Of a stretch of DNA of 64,000 bases, positions 1 to 7,441 are shown piece after piece (position 1 is the stretch's first letter; every line of letters begins with the position of its first letter). Location of the stretch: NCBI RefSeq assembly GCF_000011085.1, contig NC_006395.1:124001-188000 (forward strand), written 5' to 3'. The translations under genes and the position numbers were made by a program. The notes under the pieces were generated by a model. That model saw only the letters and a list, made by a program, of their open reading frames with translations, did no database searches and had not been told where the DNA came from. This DNA comes from Haloarcula marismortui ATCC 43049. Lineage in GTDB: Archaea; Halobacteriota; Halobacteria; Halobacteriales; Haloarculaceae.

Positions 1-177
1 GACCTACTCGTCGTCAACAAGACTGACCTCGCGCCCCACGTCGGCGCTGACCTCGACGTGATGGAGCACGACGCAAACGAGGTTCGGGACGGACCCGTCG
101 TCTTCACCAACTGCAAAGACGAGACGAATATCGACACGGTGCTGTCGCACGTCCGTGACGGGGTGCTGTTCGCCTGA
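1..177 (+). CDS. ureG: UreG urease accessory GTPase, C-terminal fragment
   Basis: The window opens inside a reading frame that runs from base 1 to a TGA at 175-177 and encodes about 58 residues. It begins [18 protein letters not shown], which contains the G4 NKTD guanine-specificity motif of SIMIBI GTPases, and continues with the UreG-type tail [15 protein letters not shown]. UreG is the GTPase that drives nickel insertion into urease with UreD, UreE and UreF. The stop overlaps the ureD start (TGATG), so the genes are translationally coupled. The nickel-binding and P-loop regions lie upstream of the window and cannot be checked. Family assignment is firm because of the following ureD-ureE-ureF order. 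Confidence 0.9.
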
Positions 178-1076
178 TGGCCGCTGACGCGCCCCATCCG
201 GCGTTCGAGGGGTATGCGACCGAGGCCGTGCCACAGGCCGCTGTGGGGTCCCCCGGGAAAGACGGCGTGCTCGAACTGACCTTCGAACGGACAGCCGACG
301 GGACGACCCTTGTCCACGATTACGCGACAGTCCCGTTCCACATCTCAGGAACGCTGGGCTACGACCCACTCCCCGAGGCCGATACCGTATTCATCCAGTC
401 ACCGACCGGCGGCGTCGCGCAGGGTGACCGCCATGACGTGTCGATAACCGTCGGGGACGAGGCCGTCGCACACGTCTCGACCCAGAGTTCGACGAAGGTC
501 CAGACGATGACGTGTAACTACGCCGCCGCCGACACGACGCTTAGCGTCGGCGCTGGCGGTCATCTGGATTACGTGCCCGAGCCGACAATCCTCCACGCTG
601 ACTCCCGGTACCTGCAGGAGCTTTCGGTCGATCTGGCCCCCGGCGCGACCGCCGTGGTCAGCGACGTGGTCGTCCCGGGCCGTCTCGCCAGAGGCGAGCG
701 CTTCGAATTCGAGCGGTACCTCTCGCGCGTGCGAGCGACCGGACCTGACGGGCACCTGTTCGAGGACGCGACACACCTGACGCCGGGAGACGAGGACCCC
801 ACAGCCCCCGGCGTCCTCGGTGAGTTCACCGTCTACGGGACGACGTTCGTCCTCGCGCCGGACCACGACGAGGCCGAACTGAGCGATGCGCTCCACGCGG
901 TCGTCACCGACGGTGATGCTCGGGCCGGTGCAACAGCATTGCCGAACGGTGCCGGGGTCGCAGTCCGTGCCCTTGGCGACCGCGCTGAGACCGTTCAGGC
1001 AACGCTCCACGCGGCCTGGGACCACGCGCGCATTGAGCTACTGGACGCCCCTGCGCCCTCTGGGAGGAAGTACTGA
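177..1076 (+). CDS. ureD: UreD (UreH) urease accessory protein
   Basis: 299-residue UreD family protein, the usual size. It serves as the scaffold that binds apo-urease and recruits UreF and UreG during nickel-centre assembly in the cytoplasm. Recognisable family features are the early FHISGTLGYDPLPEADTVFI segment, a THVSTQSSTKVQTM-like stretch near residues 98-112 (written HVSTQSSTKV here), and LDYVPEPTILHADSRY near residues 130-145, which matches the conserved Y-PEP-I-h--sr signature. The ATG overlaps the ureG stop and the TGA at 1074-1076 overlaps the ureE ATG, so it sits in one tight operon. The gene order G-D-E-F implies that ureABC and the rest lie to the left. Confidence 0.93.
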   Translation: MAADAPHPAFEGYATEAVPQAAVGSPGKDGVLELTFERTADGTTLVHDYATVPFHISGTLGYDPLPEADTVFIQSPTGGVAQGDRHDVSITVGDEAVAHVSTQSSTKVQTMTCNYAAADTTLSVGAGGHLDYVPEPTILHADSRYLQELSVDLAPGATAVVSDVVVPGRLARGERFEFERYLSRVRATGPDGHLFEDATHLTPGDEDPTAPGVLGEFTVYGTTFVLAPDHDEAELSDALHAVVTDGDARAGATALPNGAGVAVRALGDRAETVQATLHAAWDHARIELLDAPAPSGRKY

Positions 1077-1657
1077 TGCTGGTCGCAGACACCTATCTCG
1101 GCCATCGCGATGGCGATGCTATCCCTGAAACCGTCGAGGCATCGGCCCACGCTACTGTCGTGCTCTCGGACACCGAACGCCAGCGCTCGCGGGTCCGGAC
1201 TGAAACGACAGCCGGCCGGGACCTCGGTATCGTGGTTGCCCGTGACCTCGCGGACGGCGACGTACTTGAAGCTGAGGACGGCACTTTCGTCGTTGTCGAA
1301 CTCGCCGAAATCGAGGCCCTCGTGCTCGATTTCGCCGACAGCGATATCTCACCGGCCGCGGCGCTGGAGCTCGGGCACGCGGTCGGGAACAAACACTGGA
1401 ACCTCGCGGTCCGCGGGCAGGAGGCCCTGTTCCCCGTGACCGACTCGAAGGAACGAATGGAAGACACGGTCGCCGACCTGCTCCCCGGGGACGTACCGAT
1501 GCGGTACGAGCACGTACCGCCGACGACGTTCGACGATGACGGGGTCGACCACACCCACGGTGACGGGACAGGCCACGAGGGTAGTGGTCACAGTCACAAC
1601 GGGACCAGTCACGCCCATGACCACGGCGTTCGTACTATTGACGGAGGGGACCAATGA
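1076..1657 (+). CDS. ureE: UreE nickel metallochaperone with His-rich tail
   Basis: 193-residue UreE. It delivers Ni2+ to the UreD-F-G-urease complex. The N-terminal peptide-binding domain (about residues 1-75) is followed by a metal-binding domain with the family motif LGHAVGNKHWNLAVRGQEALFPV at roughly residues 102-124, containing the conserved H-GN-HW. After about residue 150 the chain turns into a low-complexity tail with about a dozen histidines (HTHGDGTGHEG then SGHSHNGTSHAHDHG), typical of nickel-storing UreE forms. ATG overlaps the ureD stop by one base; the stop overlaps the ureF ATG by four bases. The His tail is the only part likely to differ strongly between species. Confidence 0.93.
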   Translation: MLVADTYLGHRDGDAIPETVEASAHATVVLSDTERQRSRVRTETTAGRDLGIVVARDLADGDVLEAEDGTFVVVELAEIEALVLDFADSDISPAAALELGHAVGNKHWNLAVRGQEALFPVTDSKERMEDTVADLLPGDVPMRYEHVPPTTFDDDGVDHTHGDGTGHEGSGHSHNGTSHAHDHGVRTIDGGDQ

Positions 1658-2343
1658 GCGACGTCGCAACGCTTGAATCGTTCCGCCTCGCGGATTCGTT
1701 CCTGCCAGTCGGGACCTACACCGTCTCCTACGGGCTGGAACAGTTCATTCAGGACGACCGGGTCGAAGACGCGACAGACCTCGAAGGGCTCCTGTCGACG
1801 TACCTCAGACGGCAAATCGGCCCCGCCGAACTCGTCGCGCTCCGGGCAGCACACGCCGCTGCGACCGACGGTGATATCGAGGCGATCTGTCATGCCGACC
1901 AGCGCCTGTCGGCCGTGACGCTGGCCGCAGAGTTCCGCGAGAGCGCCCAACAGTCCGGCGACCGGTTGCTCTCGCTCCAGACGGAACTACGTGACGAGGC
2001 GCTCCTGAACCGCTACGCGGAGCGCGTTGATGCCGACGACGCACCCGGGAACTACGCCGTCGTACTCGGCGTTGCGACGGGGCTGGCCGACGTGGCTGTC
2101 CGGGAGGCCTGCTTGCTGTGCTGTCACGGGTTCGTCACCGGACTGCTGGGCGCGGCTCAGCGTCTCCTCTCACTCGGCCACACGGATGCCCAGCGAATCC
2201 TGAACGACCTGCAGCCAGTGATGACGGCTGCAGTCGATGATAGCGCGGACCGAGGAATAGATGAGATGACGCCGTTCGCCCCACTGGTAGACGTATTAGC
2301 CGCCGAGCATGAGCGGGCAGAGCGCCGGCTGTTCGCCAGTTAA
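1654..2343 (+). CDS. ureF: UreF urease accessory protein
   Basis: 229-residue UreF, all-helical partner of UreD that acts on UreG GTPase activity during urease activation. The N-terminal family signature is visible as LADSFLPVGTYTVSYGLEQFIQDDRV, matching the usual sDsalPiGgfshSyGLE pattern. Further family-like segments are the helical LRAAHAAA region and GVATGLADVAVREACLLCCHGFVTGLLGAAQRLLSLGHTDAQRIL near residues 139-184. It starts four bases inside ureE (ATGA) and is the last gene of the operon: about 100 bases of non-coding DNA follow before a convergent gene. Confidence 0.92.
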   Translation: MSDVATLESFRLADSFLPVGTYTVSYGLEQFIQDDRVEDATDLEGLLSTYLRRQIGPAELVALRAAHAAATDGDIEAICHADQRLSAVTLAAEFRESAQQSGDRLLSLQTELRDEALLNRYAERVDADDAPGNYAVVLGVATGLADVAVREACLLCCHGFVTGLLGAAQRLLSLGHTDAQRILNDLQPVMTAAVDDSADRGIDEMTPFAPLVDVLAAEHERAERRLFAS

Positions 2344-2440
2344 CGCCCAACAGGTTCGAGCGTAACAGTCCGACCAGTCCTGTTCCCGAACCGGCTCTTG
2401 GAGGAAAAATCGGGCGTGTCCGGTGGCCAGTGCCGCCCCG

Positions 2441-3001
2441 TTAGTCAGCACTAACAACGAGCAGGAACGTTTCCGGTCGCACCGCCTCAAACTCGACCGT
2501 GAACCCGTGCTGGCGGAGCGCATCCGTCGCCTCGGCAGCGGAAAACCGCTCATCGACGGGCGGGCCGTTGCGACCGCTTCCAGAAGCCGCCCAATCGGCA
2601 ATAGCAAACGTCCCCCCAGGCTTGAGCACTCGTGCGACCTCGCGCAGCGCCCCGTCGCTAGCGAACTCATGGTACGTCATCGTCGAGAACGCCGCGTCGA
2701 GACTGCTGGTGTCGAACGGGAGGTCGTCAACCGCACTCGTCACGAGGTCGACGTTGTCGGGGACGCCTTTCTTCCGGTAGTAGTCGTGCATCGCTTCCTG
2801 GATATCCACGGCGTACACGTGGTCGACGGCCGGTGCAACATCGTCGGTGTAGAAGCCGGTCCCGCTCCCGAGGTCTGCGACCGTCTCGTCACTACTGGCC
2901 GACAGCGCCCAGCAGAGCTCTTCAGCGGAGAGGGAACGGTACCGTTCCTGAGCGTCTTCGAGCTTGTCGGCCCGGCCGGCATCAAAGGTGTGATAGCCCA
3001 T
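2441..3001 (-). CDS. Class I SAM-dependent methyltransferase
   Basis: 186 residues with a Rossmann-like methyltransferase fold. Motif I is VADLGSGTGFYTDDV (about residues 41-55), followed by the acidic end of beta2 (YAVDIQEAMHDYY), motif II-like LVTSAVDDLPFDTSSLDAAFSTMTYHEF, and post-II REVARVLKPGGTFAIADW. This is the Methyltransf_11/UbiE-like type; the substrate cannot be read from sequence. The ATG overlaps the stop codon of the upstream DUF302 gene by one base, so the two form an operon transcribed leftwards, convergent with ureF. The pairing of DUF302 with a small methyltransferase suggests a redox or metal-related role, but that is inference. Confidence 0.85.
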   Translation of the reverse strand: MGYHTFDAGRADKLEDAQERYRSLSAEELCWALSASSDETVADLGSGTGFYTDDVAPAVDHVYAVDIQEAMHDYYRKKGVPDNVDLVTSAVDDLPFDTSSLDAAFSTMTYHEFASDGALREVARVLKPGGTFAIADWAASGSGRNGPPVDERFSAAEATDALRQHGFTVEFEAVRPETFLLVVSAD

Positions 3002-3441
3002 TAGAGGTTCTGGAACGCCTCGTCAACGATTTCACCGGTGTCGGCGACGATATCTGCCATCTCCTCGTTGTCGGGTGCCATCCCGACGAGGCGAGCGATA
3101 CGCATAATCGAGACGTGATAGACACGCTGTTGCCCGGGCTCTTCTTCCCAGATGACGACGTTACAGGCCATGAGGCCGCCGAGTTTGTTATCCGTCGCAT
3201 CGAGGGCACGGTCGGCAACTTCGGGGTTACAGGCCCCCAGCACGTAGTATGGGTCACGGTCCGCGTCGATCTTCTCGTTGAGCATTTCGGAGGGCGAGAA
3301 CTCGACGGGGACACCAAATCCGGCGTCAGTGAACACGTCCCGGACGTGTTCGATCGCGTCCTCGTGGCTCATTTCGAGCGTCGCCTGTTGTTCGCCGATG
3401 TCTTCAGGGTCGATCTGGCTCGGGTCGATTGGGAGCGTCAT
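3001..3441 (-). CDS. DUF302 domain protein
   Basis: 146 residues, a DUF302 family protein. The signature is seen in the EHVRDVFTDAGFGVPVEFSPSEMLNEKI segment, followed by YYVLGACNPEVADRALDATDNKLGGLMACNVVIWEE, in which the pattern lGaCnP..A..al.....ig.mlPCnv is typical of the family. DUF302 proteins are small cytoplasmic proteins of unknown function, often found near thioredoxins, sulfur-handling and heavy-metal genes. It is the first gene of a two-gene leftward operon with the methyltransferase. The promoter region at about 3450-3480 is AT-rich (TATTGTATTG, then CTATAG). Confidence 0.85.
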   Translation of the reverse strand: MTLPIDPSQIDPEDIGEQQATLEMSHEDAIEHVRDVFTDAGFGVPVEFSPSEMLNEKIDADRDPYYVLGACNPEVADRALDATDNKLGGLMACNVVIWEEEPGQQRVYHVSIMRIARLVGMAPDNEEMADIVADTGEIVDEAFQNL

Positions 3442-3539
3442 TCGTGTATTGTATTGTGCCTATAGAGCAAAATCTCTTCGGATACACTCTCAGTAGTGTG
3501 GCGCGATCTCGGAAATACGGAATCGAACAGAAGGGCGGC

Positions 3540-3748
3540 TAAGCGTCGAAGACGCGACTGTAGCCTGTAGGCTGAATGTGGATTAGTGTCCAATTCCTCG
3601 GGACCGACACGGGTAGAGAGTAGCACGGAAACTGCGCCGGTAGCGAGTGCTTCCACGGGCTCTGAGCCGAGCCCGCCCATGGAACCCCACATGCCTCCCC
3701 GGTGGCTTACATGTGACTGCCCAGCACATTTAGCGTTCGAGGAGTCTC
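3540..3748 (-). pseudogene. Possible decayed C-terminus of an IS200/IS605 TnpB-type protein
   Basis: On the minus strand an open stretch reads WGSMGGLGSEPVEALATGAV followed by SVLLSTRVGPEEL. This resembles the variable tail (SEPVE...SVSaKRVvE) that I associate with haloarchaeal IS1341-type TnpB proteins. The catalytic RuvC and zinc-finger parts are absent, an in-frame stop lies just upstream at about 3747, and no flanking gene claims this DNA. I read it as the relic of an insertion sequence within the 590-base gap between the DUF302 gene and the membrane protein gene. The resemblance rests only on the tail pattern, so confidence is low. Confidence 0.35.
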
Positions 3749-4034
3749 ACACTCGGGACGCCGATAGCGGGAGTCCGCGGTCGGAGTCGCTTCACTCTTG
3801 GACCCCGTGCTAACCCTCTTAATGTGGGCTAGTAGTGTAAATAGTGTGCAAAAATAACTTGTCCAGAAGCAACACCAGAGAGACGGTTACGTGGCGCTGT
3901 AGAAACACTCCAGAGTTGATAGGAATAGAGTCGTAAATGCTGGGTATACAGTCACCAATCTCCAGATGCGGTCAGATGAGGATGATGACTGTTCAACATA
4001 GAGAAGACAGAGGGAGATCGACGAGAGAAGACAA
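3749..4034. other. Intergenic DNA without recognised gene
   Basis: Right half of the spacer between the DUF302 operon and the convergently read 4035-4622 membrane protein gene. It contains a moderately AT-rich patch (about 3820-3860, TTAATGTGGGCTAGTAGTGTAA) and no open frame with haloarchaeal codon use. Together with the possible transposase relic to its left it looks like a degraded insertion site. Confidence 0.4.
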
Positions 4035-4622
4035 TCATTCAGTCTCGCGTCGAACAAGGTTCCCGAGAAGAGCGTCGCCGAAGACAAGAACGAGAATTGC
4101 GCCGACGAGATTGGAGACGAGATCGAGCAGCGTGTCAGTCTTTCCGTAGGAGACGAGTATTGGTTCGAGACCGACTCGGCGCGACGAAGCGTGAATAATG
4201 TACTCCATGAATTCCCAGAGGATGCCCATGGTAACGACACCGGTAATGACCCGCTGCTCCGGGTCTACGCCCAACCGCCGCGAGAGTACGTGAATAAGCC
4301 CACCAAGAACCGTCGCCGAGTGAATATGGGTCAGATTGTCCCACCACCAGATATCGTCGTACGGGCCGAGCATCCCGACAGCGTGTGTCAGCATCGCTGT
4401 CTCTACGTAAATCCGCTGCCACGGCCGAAATTCAACGGAACACCGCCGTTCCAAGATGTCTGGCAGATACGCTCCCCCGAAAGCGATGAGAGCATTCACA
4501 ACCGCCCCAGGGCTCCGCCTCCGGATTCCCTCGGCGAAGGATACAGCGATACCCGTGCGGATCGCACTCCTGAGTAACCCTGTGACGCCCGGGGAAGGTG
4601 TCCGAGATGCAGACCTGCTCAT
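4035..4622 (-). CDS. Multi-pass membrane protein, DUF2238/YjdF-like
   Basis: 195 residues with about five hydrophobic helices. Visible features are LIAFGGAYLPDILERR, an acidic-aromatic motif DDIWWWDNLTHIHSATVLGGLIHVLSRR, and GILWEFMEYIIHASSR, ending with a helix LVSNLVGAILVLVFGDALLG. The D-x-HIHSA and G-lWEfmEy pattern matches small membrane proteins of the DUF2238/YjdF kind (a VanZ-like arrangement) common in haloarchaea. No catalytic role is known. It is transcribed leftwards and stands alone; the next gene to the right diverges from it. Confidence 0.7.
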   Translation of the reverse strand: MSRSASRTPSPGVTGLLRSAIRTGIAVSFAEGIRRRSPGAVVNALIAFGGAYLPDILERRCSVEFRPWQRIYVETAMLTHAVGMLGPYDDIWWWDNLTHIHSATVLGGLIHVLSRRLGVDPEQRVITGVVTMGILWEFMEYIIHASSRRVGLEPILVSYGKTDTLLDLVSNLVGAILVLVFGDALLGNLVRRETE

Positions 4623-4826
4623 ACCTCACTGGGCCGCATGTGTCGCGTGGCTGCCAAAGCAGCGTGATCGTATATCATTTCCGAGGGCCTCGTTTTCTAT
4701 TTCTGTCAGTGAGGAGGGAGCTACCGCAGAAATACTTTGTGTCGCTCATTCTACAAGCTGGCCGAGACTTCCAGCGAACCGTTCGCTGGCAGCTTTTGCG
4801 TGCAGTTGTGCGAACCGTACACAAGT

Positions 4827-4833
4827 CTTATAA
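4827..4833 (+). promoter_or_regulatory. TATA-like element of the 4864 HTH gene
   Basis: CTTATAA lies about 25-28 bases before the GTG at 4855 and 35 before the ATG at 4864. Archaeal transcription starts about 25 bases downstream of the box, so the transcript would be leaderless or carry a leader of about 8 bases. Confidence 0.5.
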
Positions 4834-4863
4834 CTGCGTAGCGGGTAGAAAAAGGTGATAACG

Positions 4864-5268
4864 ATGCCAGATTCGATGTCTGAACAGCTCCGGCGGGATA
4901 TGCAGTGTGAGGGCCTATTAGAATGTTTCCACGGACTCAAGGAACTCGACAAGGAGTGCTTTCGGGCGCTTGTCGAGGCTGAGGAACCACTGACCGTCGA
5001 CGAACTCGCCGATGCAGTCGATCGTGAGCGCTCAACCGCGTACCGCGCCGTCCAGCGGCTTCTCCAGACGGGCTTCATCGAAAAAGATCAGATCAACTAC
5101 GACCAGGGCGGCTACTACCACGTCTACTCGCCGACAGACCCGTCGCAGATAGCAGACGAGATGCAGCGGATGCTCAACGACTGGTACGCGAAGATGGGCC
5201 AGCTCATTCAGGAATTCGAGAACAAGTACGAACAGTCCGAGTCCACAGCCCCGACCGTCGAAAGCTAA
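4864..5268 (+). CDS. TrmB-like winged-helix transcriptional regulator
   Basis: About 134 residues. A winged helix occupies roughly residues 30-85: ECFRALVEAEEPLTVDELADAVDRERSTAYRAVQRLLQTGFIEK, an arrangement typical of TrmB and similar archaeal HTH regulators, with the recognition helix around RERSTAYRAVQRL. The C-terminal third is helical and charged (DEMQRMLNDWYAKMGQLIQEFENKY), probably a dimerisation helix. A GTG at 4855 is in frame and lies at the expected leaderless start; the ATG at 4864 is the alternative I chose. It precedes a thioredoxin gene by 160 bases and may regulate it or itself; this is not shown by the sequence. Confidence 0.8.
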   Translation: MPDSMSEQLRRDMQCEGLLECFHGLKELDKECFRALVEAEEPLTVDELADAVDRERSTAYRAVQRLLQTGFIEKDQINYDQGGYYHVYSPTDPSQIADEMQRMLNDWYAKMGQLIQEFENKYEQSESTAPTVES

Positions 5269-5397
5269 CGCCGCGTCCTTCTCTCTATCATACTCTGTCG
5301 CCCCCGACCCAGGCGGATTTCTCTCTGTGAAGCGGTAACTGACCCACTTCGTCTGGCCGGGCAGCAGTATTCATAGTATTGTGCAATCTATACAAAA

Positions 5398-5403
5398 ACT
5401 TAT
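5398..5403 (+). promoter_or_regulatory. TATA-like element of the thioredoxin gene
   Basis: ACTTAT follows an A-run (ACAAAAACTTAT) and lies about 27-32 bases before the ATG at 5430. This spacing supports a leaderless transcript that starts at MATDTAS rather than at the in-frame ATG at 5379. Confidence 0.5.
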
Positions 5404-5429
5404 CTGACGCTGCCGCGTACATTCAGGTG

Positions 5430-5789
5430 ATGGCAACTGATACTGCATCCGACGCTGGAACCACCACGACAAACGAGCCACTTCACATCGACGGAGCAGA
5501 CCAGCTTGATGATGTCGTTAATAAGTACGACCTCGTCCTCACGGACTTCTATGCCGACTGGTGTGGCCCGTGCCAGATGCTCGAACCCGTCGTCGAGACA
5601 TTGGCCGCAGAAACTGACGCGGCTGTCGCCAAAGTCGATGTTGACGCCAACCAGCAACTCGCTCAGTCGTACGGCGTCCGGGGCGTGCCGACGCTCATCC
5701 TGTTTGCCGGCGGTGAGCAGGTCGAAGAAGTCGTCGGCGTCAAAGGAGAAGATGACCTCCGGGCGCTTATCGAATCCTACGCGGAATAA
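5430..5789 (+). CDS. trxA: Thioredoxin
   Basis: 119 residues from the chosen ATG. The thioredoxin active site is intact as FYADWCGPCQMLEPVVETLA, followed by AKVDVDANQQLAQSYGVRGVPTLILFAGGEQVEEVVG with the cis-proline (GVPT) and the conserved G(V/A)K region. It is a cytoplasmic dithiol-disulfide reductant for ribonucleotide reductase, peroxiredoxins and other targets. An in-frame ATG at 5379 would add 17 residues (MCNLYKNL...), but the TATA placement and the family length favour 5430. A flavoprotein of the CoA-disulfide reductase family follows on the same strand, giving a small thiol-redox neighbourhood. Confidence 0.93.
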   Translation: MATDTASDAGTTTTNEPLHIDGADQLDDVVNKYDLVLTDFYADWCGPCQMLEPVVETLAAETDAAVAKVDVDANQQLAQSYGVRGVPTLILFAGGEQVEEVVGVKGEDDLRALIESYAE

Positions 5790-6001
5790 CGAACCGGTGA
5801 CACACAGGGCTCGTCATCGTTGGCTCTGGAAGCGTGAGAGTTGGTCACCTCGTCCATATGCAGTCGTGACAGCGGGAGACAGGCAGTTTTTGCGGCGCGG
5901 AAAGACCAACGAATAGCGTTGAATCCGTGTCGGGCACAGCGGCATCACGGGTTACCTACACCACACTCAACCATTAGTACCGTAGCGAGACGAGAGTCTG
6001 T

Positions 6002-7426
6002 ATGACTGACCCGTTCGTGGTCATCGGTGGTGACGCAGCCGGGCTCAGCGCTGCGAGCAAGTTCGCCCGCGAGGCACCGGACCGTGACGTGATTGTCTTC
6101 GAAAAAGGCAAGTGGGTGTCCTATGCCCACTGCGGGACACCGTATTACGTGAAGGGGACTGTCGAGCGGCTGACGGACCTCCTCTCGCTGTCGCCCGAAC
6201 AGGCGGCCGAGCGGGGTATCGACCTCCGCCGGAACCACGAAGTCGTCGGCGTCGACACCGACGCCGAGACGGTTGCCGTCGCCCACGACAGCGAGACGTT
6301 TAGCCAGCCATATGGCGACCTGCTGGTCGCGACGGGGGCACGCGCGATGACTGGACCGATACCGGGGACAGAACTCGATGGTGCGTTCACGATGCACGGA
6401 CTTGATTCGGCTGCTTCGGTTCGTGCCGCGCTGTCCGAGCCGGGGGAATTCGCCGTCGATACGAGTATCGAGTACGTCGACACGGCGCTCGTCGAGAAGT
6501 ACACCGACTGGGAACCACCGGAGCGAGTCGCCATCGTCGGCGGCGGCTACGTCGGCGTCGAGATGGCCGAGGCGTTCCAGGCTCACAACATCGAGACACA
6601 TCTCTTCCAGCGGTCGGGCCACCTCCTGCCGCCGTTCGGGGAAGCAGTCGGCGAGCGCGTTGCCCGCCAGCTCCGGGAGCAAGGCGTGATACTGCATCTG
6701 GACACCGCCGTTGAGGAGATTGTCGGAAACAGAGACGAGCGCGTCACGGCGGTTGCCCATGACGGTGGCACCACCGATGTGGACCTCGCGCTGGTCGGTA
6801 TCGGCATCAGGCCGAACACGGCCCTCCTCGCGGACACGCCGGTCGACCTTGGCTATTCAGGCGCGATAGCGGTCGACGAGTACGGGGCGACGAGCGTCAA
6901 CAGGGTCTACGCCGCCGGGGACTGCGCCGAAGACCGCCACGCCGTGACCGGCGAGCCTGACTGGGTTCCCCTTGGACTGACCGCGAACCGGGCTGGTCGC
7001 GCAATCGGGCAGACCGTCGCCGGCGACCCCTCACTTGTCGGCGACATCGCCGGAACAGCTGTCGTGAAGGCGTTCGACCTCGAATGTGGCCGCGTGGGCC
7101 TCCTCGACCACGAACAGGCCAGCGCCGCCGGCTTCGACCCGGTGTCGACGACGGTCACGGCTGGGTCCCGGTCAGGGTACTACCCCGGCGGCGACGACAC
7201 TGACGTGACCCTCGTCGCCGATCGAAATAGTGGTCGCCTGCTGGGCGGCGCACTCGTCGGGGAAGACCGGGCGGCGATACGTATCGACACGCTTGCGACG
7301 GCCATCGAGGCAGACATGACTATCGACGAACTCGAACGGCTAGACCTGGCGTACGCCCCACCGTTCAGCCCCGTCTGGGACCCGGTGCTAGTCGCCGCGA
7401 AAGTGCTCAACGGACAGCTGGAGTGA
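6002..7426 (+). CDS. FAD-dependent pyridine nucleotide-disulfide oxidoreductase, CoA-disulfide reductase/NADH oxidase type
   Basis: 474 residues, the usual length. The FAD-binding GGDAAGLSAASKFARE is at residues 9-24. The single redox-active cysteine is in WVSYAHCGTPYYVKG (about residue 43), matching the SFxNCGLPYY site of CoA-disulfide reductases and NADH oxidases. A second Rossmann motif VAIVGGGYVGVEMAEAF (about residues 178-194) binds NAD(P)H, and YAAGDCAED near residue 305 is the second FAD motif. The C-terminal dimerisation domain follows. The reaction is either reduction of CoA or other low-molecular-weight disulfides, or NADH oxidation; the sequence does not separate these. No rhodanese domain is fused. 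Confidence 0.88.
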   Translation: MTDPFVVIGGDAAGLSAASKFAREAPDRDVIVFEKGKWVSYAHCGTPYYVKGTVERLTDLLSLSPEQAAERGIDLRRNHEVVGVDTDAETVAVAHDSETFSQPYGDLLVATGARAMTGPIPGTELDGAFTMHGLDSAASVRAALSEPGEFAVDTSIEYVDTALVEKYTDWEPPERVAIVGGGYVGVEMAEAFQAHNIETHLFQRSGHLLPPFGEAVGERVARQLREQGVILHLDTAVEEIVGNRDERVTAVAHDGGTTDVDLALVGIGIRPNTALLADTPVDLGYSGAIAVDEYGATSVNRVYAAGDCAEDRHAVTGEPDWVPLGLTANRAGRAIGQTVAGDPSLVGDIAGTAVVKAFDLECGRVGLLDHEQASAAGFDPVSTTVTAGSRSGYYPGGDDTDVTLVADRNSGRLLGGALVGEDRAAIRIDTLATAIEADMTIDELERLDLAYAPPFSPVWDPVLVAAKVLNGQLE

Positions 7427-7441
7427 GGGCGGCCCGACCCG

